Source of the DNA: Marsupella aquatica
Taxonomy: Eukaryota > Marchantiophyta
Direction: 5' to 3'
Assembly (NCBI GenBank): GCA_973895155.1
Contig: OZ316893.1
Span: 24,614,001-24,678,000 of the forward strand
DNA length: 64,000 nt
In this document: in pieces, positions 57,306 to 64,000 of the stretch
Position numbering within the stretch: position 1 is the first letter of the stretch
Layout of the letters: every line of letters starts with the position of its first letter
Notes under the pieces: generated by a model
The model's input: only the letters and a program-made list of their open reading frames with translations
The model's database searches: none
Told to the model about the DNA's origin: nothing
Program-made: the position numbers and the translations under genes

Positions 57306-57335
57306 GGTCTCAGAATGGCTCGGTTTCTTCTAGTG
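57306..57335 (-). repeat. Right terminal inverted repeat of the CACTA element
   Basis: The complement reads CACTAGAAGAAACCGAG...CTGAGACC, matching the left terminus at about 24 of 30 positions. Confidence 0.85.
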
Positions 57336-57337
57336 AT

Positions 57338-57373
57338 CGGAAGTGGGATATGCGGTATCCCACTTCAGATTCA
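57338..57373. repeat. Palindrome 9, split by the CACTA insertion
   Basis: GGAAGTGGGATATGCGGTATCCCACTTC-type palindrome whose outer left arm (GTTGAATACT) appears to be on the other side of the CACTA element, at 26787-26796. Confidence 0.7.
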
Positions 57374-57422
57374 TCTCCCAGATTTCATGCTTTCTCTATG
57401 AAAGAGCCGTAATATGAGCAGT

Positions 57423-57462
57423 TGGATACGAAGTGGGATACGTGGTATCCCATTTCGCATTC
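57423..57462. repeat. Palindrome 10, about 40 bp
   Basis: Outer TGGATACGAAGT / ATTTCGCATTC, core GGGATACGTGGTATCCC. Confidence 0.85.
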
Positions 57463-57511
57463 ATCTCCAAGATTTCATGCTTTCTCTCTGAAAGAGCCGG
57501 AATAGGAGCGA

Positions 57512-57552
57512 TTGGATACGAAGAGGGATACCGCGTATCCCATCTCGCATTC
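57512..57552. repeat. Palindrome 11, about 40 bp
   Basis: Outer TTGGATACGAAG / CTCGCATTCA, core GGGATACCGCGTATCCC. Confidence 0.85.
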
Positions 57553-57630
57553 ACACATTGGATTATGACTTGTTGCCTAATTGGACCATATTAGGCTTGA
57601 AATTCTAACAGGTGGTTTGTTCTACGTAGG

Positions 57631-59590
57631 ATGTCAAACAAGTCAAGTGCTTCGGGTTCTTCTGGCTCTTCCCGACAAGCCATCATCGATGAGATCTGGA
57701 AAAAGGATCTCTATGTTGAGGAGAAATTCCTCAGGAACAAGTGGTATTTGCGTGATGCTCGTGAGCTTGATCTTCATCGAGCATATTCAGGCCCAGCATT
57801 ATGGTTGATTGTCGTGAAGGGTAAAGAGCATTGCCACCAAGGATTGGTGATTGACATAGCCAAGGCGGACATCGTTGATACAAAAACCAAGAAAGTTAAG
57901 ATGGTACCAATGTTCTTTGCATTGGTGTTGACAAGACCTTCTCTGTGTTGGTTCTGAACTATGAGAAACTTGATCGAGTCTCCATGAATACATTTCCGGA
58001 GGACTTGATCACTCAGCTTGTGGCGGAGGTGCCTGATGTGGATACATTTTCATTTTGGTGCTTGAATTATGCCTTAACGTCGTGGAAGGTGGTGCGGGAC
58101 TTCACCAGAATTGCGTATCGCTCAGTGGTTGGACAAGACTTTAAGGGTCCGGAAAGAACTCCATTGAAGTTGAAGATACACAGGCCAACTAATCCGTTTG
58201 GGACAGTGGAGGATTCGAAGACAACCACAACAAAAGAGAAGGCAGTTTCCAAGCCAAAGAACAAGAAGAAAGTACAAGCAACATCTGTTGGAAAATCTAG
58301 GGAAGGATCAGGTGCCACTATCTCAGAAGATCCTGCCAAAAAGAAGACTAAGTTGGATTGACGAGAAATCTAGAAGAGAGTAGTGTCAACAGCTCCTCCT
58401 TCGCCTCTGAGATCGGTAGGTGAGATTCCTCCAACTTCACAAGGTGGGCCATCCGTCGCATCCAAGGGGAAGGGTCCCATGATTGTTGAGAGCAAGGAAG
58501 ATTCAACGAATGAACTGACTACGGCCCTACAACATGAAGAGACGTCAGTTCTAAGGGAAGAAGTGTCTCGATTAATGGAGACAAAAAGAGTTCAGAAGAC
58601 CATAGTCATTTTGAAAACAACAAACCTCCTCCTGGTCGATGACATGAAGGATGAGAACTCCACGTTGGTTCGGACTGTTGATCATTTGCACGTCAAAAAT
58701 ATCAAGACTTTGATGAAGCTGAATCCAACAAATTTCACGACGCCATTTGTGCTGTTTGTTATCCCTGAAGATTGTCCGTCCATTGAAGATTGGGACCCGG
58801 CCAAGGCATCGACCTGGAGATACCGGGTAATTGGGGGTAATCACGGAGCGCGAGCCAAGAGAGAATTGTTTGAGGCTTATGGTCAGGAATCTTCAATGAA
58901 CTTCAAGCCTGGGTCTATGCAGGGCTTACAAGGGCTGACGTCCAGAAACTCAGTATTCAACACAATATTGACCAGGAGTATCGGAAAAAGATGAACAATA
59001 TCGATCAAATCCGAACGATGCATAAGGTCTTCATTGCCAAAGGTATGCAAAAAACAAAAGAGACTAGAGAGGCTTGTGCGTCGGAGGTGTGTCTTGATGG
59101 CTTCATTCCAGGGGTTGGGAAAACATTGAAGAAGCACAAACCACTTTTCCAGATATCATTTAGATCTGGAAAAGTTTGGGACCTCCAAGACCAGATCTTT
59201 GACATGTGGAACAGATTTGAGATCAAAGGGCTGAACAAACAAAAATCCCCTGTGAAAATAGTGAAAAAAGGGTCCAAGCAAAAGGCCGTGCCCATTGTGA
59301 AACCTTTGAACAAGCTAGCAAATGGGCTAGCGTTGACACCTTGGAGAGCGATCCAAGGGATTGAGCACGACCGGTTTTGGAAATCCCTTCTCCTTCAAGT
59401 TAAGGATCGAATGATCAGTCTAGAGCAGATGGCCAAAGAGGCCGAAAGTTACAAGAAGCTTGTGAAGATTAGTAAACTGTTTGTGCAATTGTTTGGCCAA
59501 CCAGACTAGGTGACTTGTAAACAGATGTTTCCCAAGGAGACGCAATCTGCGGAGCTCAAAAGATGGAGTGGCAATGAAACTCTCGGATGT
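57631..59590 (+). pseudogene. Unit B: decayed ParB-like domain part of a ParB/methyltransferase gene
   Basis: Starts MSNKSSASGSSGSSRQAIID after an acceptor and runs, with breaks, to the donor ATGTG|GTAAGT near 59590. A first globular part (57631-58200) is followed by a Lys/Ser/Thr-rich linker (58200-58500) and a ParB-like segment (58680-59000): VKNIKTLMKLNPTNF, PFVLFVIPEDCPSIEDW and YRVIGGNHGARAKREL (GGNH at 58833-58844). That last motif resembles the G-x-HR-x-x-A nucleotide-binding loop of ParB/Srx-fold proteins. The C-terminal part follows (VYAGLTRADVQKLSIQHN, to GQPD). Breaks seen: a frameshift near 57925; in-frame TGA (58359) and TAG (58371); a frameshift near 58900; and TAG at 59507, after which coding sequence goes on for 80 bases. 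The ParB call rests on motif pattern only. Confidence 0.6.
58833..58844 (+). other. GGNH motif of the ParB-like domain
   Basis: Codes for Gly-Gly-Asn-His followed by x3-AKREL, the best-conserved looking part of the ParB-like segment. In bacterial ParB-fold proteins the comparable loop contacts nucleotide. Confidence 0.45.
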
Positions 59591-59642
59591 GGTAAGTTGA
59601 TTCAGCTTGCATTGGATGTTTTCATTTTGTGTTTTCAAAGGT

Positions 59643-59682
59643 TGAATTCAAAACTGGATACGCGTATCCCATTTGGTATTCA
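59643..59682. repeat. Palindrome 12, about 40 bp
   Basis: Outer TGAATTCAAAAC / ATTTGGTATTCA, core GGATACGCGTATCC. Confidence 0.8.
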
Positions 59683-59730
59683 CAATCAATTTTGGCTCTA
59701 TTCAAGTTGTTTCTCTCTTTTTCTCTGGGT

Positions 59731-59770
59731 GGAATATGCAATGGGATACCCCGTATCCTGTTTGGGATTT
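59731..59770. repeat. Palindrome 13, about 40 bp
   Basis: GGAATATGCAAT / TGTTTGGGATTT, core GGGATACCCCGTATCC. Confidence 0.8.
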
Positions 59771-59820
59771 GACCTCGGGTTTTGGCTGTGTTAGCGTTGT
59801 TTCTTTGATTTTCCCTAGGT

Positions 59821-59860
59821 GGAATCCGAAATGGGATACCCCGTATCCCATTCGGGATTC
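59821..59860. repeat. Palindrome 14, about 40 bp
   Basis: Outer GAATCCGAAAT / ATTCGGGATTC, core GGGATACCCCGTATCCC; nearly perfect. Confidence 0.9.
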
Positions 59861-59909
59861 AAGTTGGAGTTTGAGGGTTAGAAGCATGATTCACCGGATT
59901 TATTTAGTC

Positions 59910-59947
59910 GGATACCAAATGGGATACTCGGTATCCCTCTTGGTATT
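59910..59947. repeat. Palindrome 15, about 38 bp
   Basis: Outer GGATACCAAAT / TCTTGGTATTC, core GGGATACTCGGTATCCC. Confidence 0.85.
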
Positions 59948-59998
59948 CAATTCATAGTTTTATCATTTAACTTTGACTGGTGCCTTGATGTTTTGTAG

Positions 59999-61126
59999 TT
60001 GAAAGCCTTCTCGAAGAATAAGAACAAAATGGTTCAAGTGTCAAATGATGGCGAGGAGACGGCAGAGGAGGAGCTTAGTTCGGATGTTATCCCCCTGGTT
60101 TTAAGAATATGGTTCAGAAAGCTATTGAGAATTATAATTGTCGGATTGGCATCGACACTGTTCAAGCGGAATCAAGCGACCACCGTTGGAAAAATTCTGA
60201 TGGAAATTTCATCAACTATACTCTCCACTGTGGAGATGTCCGGGCGCTTGACAGGTTCTTGGAGAAACGGCCTTACACACTTGCAATCGCCGACATTCCT
60301 TATGGATTCAATGCCGTCGGCTCTGAGAATGATGAAGTTCCATTTTCGGAGAAAGATATTATTGACATGGTGAAATGTTTTGCTGAGGTGACTACTTCAC
60401 CTATGTGGAGGTTTGTTGTTATTCATTCGTTGTAACAAAGTGTCTCCGTTTTGAATGCTTTGGGAAAGACTTGCAACACTGGAGTTGAGGCAGGAATTTG
60501 GGAGAAGCCAAATGTACATGCACACCCCTCCGAGAATAGGCTAGCTTGGGCGTTTGAGAACTGGTCCATTGGATATTATAATGAAGGTGGTATCAGGACC
60601 AGGGAAATGTACAATTTTGAGCATGATGAGAAAAAGAATCAACATCATCAAGGTACCTTGTGTTACCAAAAAATGTGTAACACCCTTAGGGGACGTAGTG
60701 AATCCGTACCAGAAGCCGATAGCCCTTGCAGATTGGTTCATCAAGCATTTTAGTGAAGAAGGAGATTGGATTGCTGATTTATGCGCCGAACGTGGGTCCA
60801 CTTCGTGTGGGGCTTTGTTGGCAAAGCGACATGTTACAGCTGTGGAGTTGAGTGCTCAACAGATAGACTGTATCCAGACTCGACTAGTCACGTTGGATGA
60901 ATCATGGGACTTGAATGAAGCAATTGAGGAGGGTACAGGGCCGATGAGTTTTGAGATACAACCACCAATTGGTGGTATGACAAGCACTCTCACCACTGGA
61001 CCTTGCATCATGTGGTACGTCCCCTGCCTCCCCAAACCCAAGAAACCCCCTTGCTCAAGCCGATTCCCGCAGGTTTCATCCTTGGCAAGGCCGTTTCTAC
61101 GGTTTAGCGGCATGGGACGCTGCTAA
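59999..61126 (+). pseudogene. Unit B: decayed beta-class DNA amino-methyltransferase part
   Basis: The exon follows the acceptor TTTTGTAG at 59998. After a short acidic start there is a frameshift near 60105. Then LHCGDVRALDRF and YTLAIADIPYGFN carry a DIPY motif (60292-60303), equivalent to the DPPY catalytic motif IV of N6-adenine/N4-cytosine DNA methyltransferases. Further on are LAWAFENWSIGYY, then RINIIKVP, NPYQKPIALADWFIKHFS (motif X; QKP at about 60710) and DWIADLCAERGST (motif I region, 60776-60802). The order IV, X, I defines the beta class. Damage: TAA at 60433, a frameshift near 60635 and a motif I that reads C-A-E-R-G where C-x-G-x-G is expected. DNA N4/N6 methyltransferases of bacterial type are known in a few eukaryotes, including N4C methylation in Marchantia sperm; whether this one is related is unknown. 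Confidence 0.7.
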
Positions 61127-62060
61127 TCCTCCTTCAACTACTTCTATGAACTTTTTACACACATATACTGGACAGATCCTTCATCGGGTCATGAGATACT
61201 TAGCCGGCCTATTCTAGTCCCTCCCTTGTATTCCTCTCCTGGTCTTCCATTAGGTATGTTTGGATTCCGCCGTCGGAATGTTCCCCAATTGGCTTGGTTA
61301 AGCCGCTAAGACCTCTCTCAGCTCGACACATCCAACTCTCACTCCCCTGCTTACTTCTATTCCTCTATTAGTTGATGTGGGCACTCTTCACACAAGTTAA
61401 TGCGACACACGAATAGCAAAATGACTCCTTTTGACTAAGTTATACCATGCACTTGCCATACAAACAGTACATCTCATACACAAGCTCTACGAACTAAGCC
61501 GTGAGGCCAACTCTATTCAGTTCTTAGGTATGAGGAAACATGAATATACACAAGAGTCACTATATAACTAACCGAGAGCTTCTCTTACTACTTGATCCCA
61601 GCCCTGCTGGTGCAACTAAAAACTTGCTAAGGAAAAGGCCATGGACTCCCCGCTGCCCAGGTATTTATCCTGGCAGTGGATCTGACCAGAACTTGCTGCG
61701 TAAGCTTAATCTATCCTACCTGTAATCTACCTAACTGTACAGCGAGGCAGGAGCACAAGTGTTGCTCCTACCAGTGGATCCGCCATCCCACTAATCTAAG
61801 TGTCAGAGTCATCTCCTGGTCTTGATCCTAATCCTAAACTTGGAGATCTGCGCCCGCCCTGCCCACTCACGCCTCCTACCTCCACGTTTGCCCTCCCTAA
61901 AAGGGACGGCGCCCTTACACCGTCATGACACCGGTGTCGTGATTTTCTCTTAAGTTTTAAAAAATTGTTTGTTTTAATATGCTATAGATTATATAAGTAA
62001 TTTAGTAGTTAGATTATTAAATTTAAACTTTATTAAACTTCTTTTGCTATATTAACGGAC
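61127..62060. other. Anonymous DNA downstream of unit B
   Basis: No gene recognised. A short palindrome GACACCGGTGTC lies at about 61928-61939. Pyrimidine-rich composition and scattered 'cagtggatc(c/t)' phrases suggest old LTR or UTR sequence, but no boundary is visible. Confidence 0.35.
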
Positions 62061-62065
62061 TATAG

Positions 62066-62262
62066 AAGTTCCACCAATGCATGTGAGTAGTTCCACCAAC
62101 TACAATAATATTCACCAACGCATAGTGGTTCTACCAACGTACAGTAGCTCCACCAGCGCATAGTAGTTCTACCAACGCACAGTAGGTCCACCAACGCATA
62201 GTAGGTCCACCAACGCATAGTAGTTCCACCTACTAAAAGTAGTTTCACCAACTATGAATAGT
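62066..62262. repeat. 19-bp minisatellite, about ten units
   Basis: Units of the form AGTAGTTCCACCAACGCAT repeat every 19 bp with substitutions. The minus-strand open frame across it (rich in W, L, V) is a repeat artefact. Confidence 0.9.
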
Positions 62263-62286
62263 ACTAACACACTCTTAGGTATTAGA

Positions 62287-63075
62287 TGTTTGACACTTGG
62301 CCTTCATCCAAGTGCTTGGGCTTGATCCATGCCCTCTTGGTGTGCACTATAAATAAAGTGGTGAGGGGCACTCTCCCCTCATTCCGCAGTGTTTATCATT
62401 CAAGGTTGTGAAGCTCTTTTGTGCCTTGAACATAGTAGTGGGGCGTCCTTTGGCCCGGATAGCAAAGGAATGAGTGGTAGATTTATAGATGGGACCTTAG
62501 GGAATAAGGTTTCTTTGGGAATATAGGGGTAGGGCGTCCTTTGGCCCGGATAGCAAAGGAATAGAAGAGCCATCATGAATCTAAGAGAGAGAGAGTTATC
62601 CCTGATCTTCCCCTTCGTAATCCGTTTTTGATTAGAGTCCATCTTTTAGACAAACCATCTATGAAGCAACATCTAACCTATCATTTTGGAGCTCAGTTTG
62701 CAACTGCTGTTATGGTTTCTAACGAGCCAATAATATACCCAGTGGTGTCGTACCGAGAGGAGTGGGAGTGCATCATCTTTGTCCTTTATTGAAGTCATGG
62801 ATCTGAATAGGAGTCCGAATGATATTCCTGTTTCATTTTTTCTTGGAGATATTAGGATCATATGTCGTAAGAAAACTAATTTTTGTGATGTGTTGGTCTG
62901 CAAGTATGATGAAATAGGGTTTAACAGTATTTTAGTTTCACCTGAACCTTTCTTAATACCCACTACCCTTGTTACTAGAATTATCATTTTGATTTTAGTG
63001 TAGAACTTATAAGCATGCAAGGTTAACTTCAAAAGAGCCAACATGCTCTTGCCAGAAAACACGGTCACCCGGACA
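62287..63075 (+). mobile_element. Probable 5' LTR of a second gypsy-like element
   Basis: Begins TGTTTGACACTTGG and ends about CACCCGGACA. It has a TATA box (TATAAATA at 62348-62355) in the U3 position and is followed four bases later by a primer-site-like sequence and a gag start. A direct repeat beginning GGGCGTCCTTTGGCCCGGAT occurs at 62441 and 62532, 91 bp apart. The right end is fixed fairly well by the primer site; the left end is a best guess, because no second LTR is in the window. Confidence 0.6.
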
Positions 63076-63079
63076 TAAG

Positions 63080-63099
63080 TGGCGACCATACTGGGGATA
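63080..63099 (+). other. Primer-binding-site-like sequence of the second gypsy-like element
   Basis: TGGCGACCATACTGGGGATA resembles the plant gypsy primer-site class TGGCGCCGTTGCCGGGGA in its TGGCG start and GGGGA end, and lies between the LTR end and the gag start. Confidence 0.6.
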
Positions 63100-63222
63100 C
63101 CGCTGGATTTGGAAGTTAGCTTGTGCATGTTTGAGTTCTAATGAATGAAGAGAGATATGGTTTTGGAACTTTGAGTTCTTAACTTGTTTATATTATTAAG
63201 TCAAGAGGGAAGAATTGCAATC

Positions 63223-63426
63223 ATGGGAACTGAGATGAATCCAACTGACATGGAGAGGTTTTCATCCTTGATTGCTGCTTACTTACATGGAATGAAGGAG
63301 AAGAAGATGGAGGAGAACAAGAAGAAAGAGTTGCTTGGTAGGACCACGAAGTACCTACACTCGGTTCTTACCAAGCAAGGAGAATTTGATGGGCGAAATG
63401 TAACCAAGTATCTCAAGGGGTTTTAG
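63223..63426 (+). pseudogene. Truncated gypsy-like gag N-terminus
   Basis: MGTEMNPTDMERFSSLIAAY opens a charged helical segment ending FDGRNVTKYLKGF, where the F-DG-x-N-V-x-(K)-Y-L phrase is like the start of many plant gypsy gag domains. The frame stops at a TAG that belongs to the telomere-type repeats at 63422, so the element is cut off there. The upstream in-frame ATG at 63184 is less likely the start. Confidence 0.6.
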
Positions 63427-63442
63427 GGTTTAGGGTTTAGGG
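63422..63442 (+). repeat. Three TTTAGGG telomere-type repeats at an element junction
   Basis: Three perfect TTTAGGG units join the broken gag on the left to an unrelated, oppositely oriented coiled-coil frame on the right. Confidence 0.95.
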
Positions 63443-64000
63443 TAGCCCTCTCCTCCTGGGTTGCTCTTAGCTCCTTGTCGAGCTCTGCGACGACCACAGA
63501 CTCCATCTTATTCATCTTGGCATAAGTCTGGTCGAGCTGGTTGTCCTTTTCACGCAGGTCGGCCTTGAAGCTGGCCGTCAGGGATGCAAGCTCCTGCTGC
63601 AGCGCAATAATCCCTTGATAGGATTTCCCTAACTCTGCTTCGTTCTGCTCAAGGGCTCCGCGGATATCTTTGAGCTCTCCTTTCAATGCCCTCTCCCTTC
63701 TCTGAGTCTCCGCCATGGCCCGATTGTTGGTTTCTAAGTGGGCTTCCTCTGCATCCCTTAGCTCCCGCTTCCATTTCTCTCTCTCCTTGACTGCGCCGGC
63801 CAACTCTCCTTGGGTCCAAGTCAGTTTATCTTTGATAATCTGATTGTCAGACTGAGCGGTATCCAACTGCCCCTGCATGATGTTTAGCTCATGCCGCTTA
63901 ATCCGCAACTCATCTTGGGCTTTCTTGGCCGCTTGCAGGTCTTCCACCTTGGCTTTCTTCTCCCTAAGCCGTCGGATGACCTCGTCCTTCTTGCTTCTCT
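63443..64000 (-). CDS. C-terminal part of a long coiled-coil protein (partial)
   Basis: The minus-strand frame is open to the window edge, so its start lies outside. Every part is heptad-like and rich in Glu, Lys, Arg, Gln and Ala (for example QGELAGAVKEREKWKRELRD and LQQELASLTASFKADLREKD), so it is a continuous coiled coil of at least 175 residues. It enters the telomere repeats at its end and reads through them to a TAA at 63423, so the natural C-terminus is missing. Coiled-coil proteins like this occur in plant retroelement gag regions and as cytoskeletal or nuclear-matrix proteins; I cannot choose. Confidence 0.5.

Larger units (their letters stand above)
26797..57335 (-). mobile_element. 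CACTA (En/Spm-like) transposon, about 30.5 kb including a nested gypsy element
   Basis: The left end CACTAGAAGAATCCGAG (26797 onward) and the complement of the right end (from 57335) CACTAGAAGAAACCGAG match at about 24 of the first 30 positions. The left subterminal 300 bp is rich in GTGACT/AGTCAC repeats, as CACTA elements usually are. Inside, all on the minus strand, are a PHD exon, BRCT exons, a TNP2-type transposase and a TNPA/TNP1-like gene. Without the 12.5-kb gypsy insertion the element is about 18 kb. Flanking triplets differ (ACT left, ATC right), so the 3-bp target duplication is not intact. It sits in the leader intron of unit B, inside one of the palindromes. In-frame stops in the transposase make this copy non-autonomous. 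Confidence 0.85.
57336..57611 (+). other. Leader intron of unit B resumed, with three palindromes
   Basis: Intron sequence continues after the CACTA insertion. Palindromes are centred at about 57351, 57442 and 57532, spaced about 90 bp, and the flanks ('gatttcatgctttctct(c/a)tgaaagagccg') repeat with them, so this is a short tandem array. Acceptor candidates are CTAACAG at 57611 and ACGTAG at 57629. Confidence 0.65.
59591..59998 (+). other. Second intron of unit B, with four palindromes
   Basis: Starts GTAAGT and ends TGTTTTGTAG. Palindromes lie at 59643-59682, 59731-59770, 59821-59860 and 59910-59947, the middle two in a roughly 90-bp direct repeat ('ttgttTctctnnttttccctaggtggaat'). Confidence 0.7.

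Noticed and set aside
26794-57338. A 3-bp target duplication of the CACTA element
   Set aside because: The triplets are ACT on the left and ATC on the right; not a match, so not claimed.
62060-62251. 63-codon Trp/Val/Leu-rich frame
   Set aside because: Lies entirely in the 19-bp minisatellite.
1-64000. tRNA, rRNA or other structured RNA genes
   Set aside because: I looked for cloverleaf-like and rRNA-like sequence and saw none; only the tRNA-complementary primer sites of retroelements are present. A tRNAscan/Rfam run would be decisive.

Overview
This is a nuclear window from a land plant. Several things point there: a trihelix/SANT-type transcription factor gene, TTTAGGG telomere-type repeats, a CACTA (En/Spm-like) transposon with TNP2-type transposase, a Ty3/gypsy and a Ty1/copia retroelement with standard plant primer-binding sites, and a ribosomal protein eL20 (L18a) pseudogene of plant type. 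No gene fixes the species. The F-box-like small ORF and the ParB/DNA-methyltransferase gene remind me of seed-free plants (bryophyte, lycophyte or fern), but that is a weak inference.

Layout. 1-12.4 kb: mostly anonymous DNA with a 35-bp minisatellite (about 0.96-2.15 kb) and one possible spliced gene fragment (6.3-7.0 kb). 12.9-14.5 kb: the only clearly intact host gene, a single-exon trihelix-like transcription factor on the minus strand, with its upstream region to about 15.4 kb, followed by a 1-kb extremely AT-rich island. 16.5-24.1 kb: broken elements, including a copia LTR with primer-binding site, an 83-bp satellite and three tandem copies of a ~575-bp unit. 24.1-26.8 kb and 57.3-61.1 kb: two gene-like units with homologous promoters (TATA box to first splice donor exactly 125 bp in both) and introns loaded with ~40-bp palindromes of core GGGATAC-n-GTATCCC. 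The second unit encodes, in decayed form, a ParB-like domain followed by a beta-class amino-methyltransferase (DIPY motif, then QKP and a motif-I region).

That second unit is split by a nest of transposons. A ~30.5-kb CACTA element (26,797-57,335; near-identical CACTAGAAGAA termini) lies in its first intron. The CACTA element is itself interrupted by a complete, apparently very young 12.5-kb Ty3/gypsy element (35,848-48,386) with 3,188-bp LTRs, perfect 5-bp target duplication AACAC and an intact 2,022-residue polyprotein. The gypsy insertion cuts a BRCT-domain exon, and the reading frame joins perfectly across it. All CACTA genes read on the minus strand: PHD-finger exon, tandem BRCT exons, TNP2 transposase, then a TNPA/TNP1-like gene. 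The transposase has two in-frame stops, so this copy is not autonomous.

61.1-64 kb: an anonymous stretch, a 19-bp minisatellite, an LTR plus gag start of another gypsy-like element, three telomere repeats at a junction, and the end of a coiled-coil ORF that runs off the window.

The most unusual content is the ParB-like/methyltransferase gene and the palindromes that accompany it and its promoter-sharing neighbour. A plausible but unproved reading is a selfish or domesticated module whose own product binds or methylates these parS-like palindromes.
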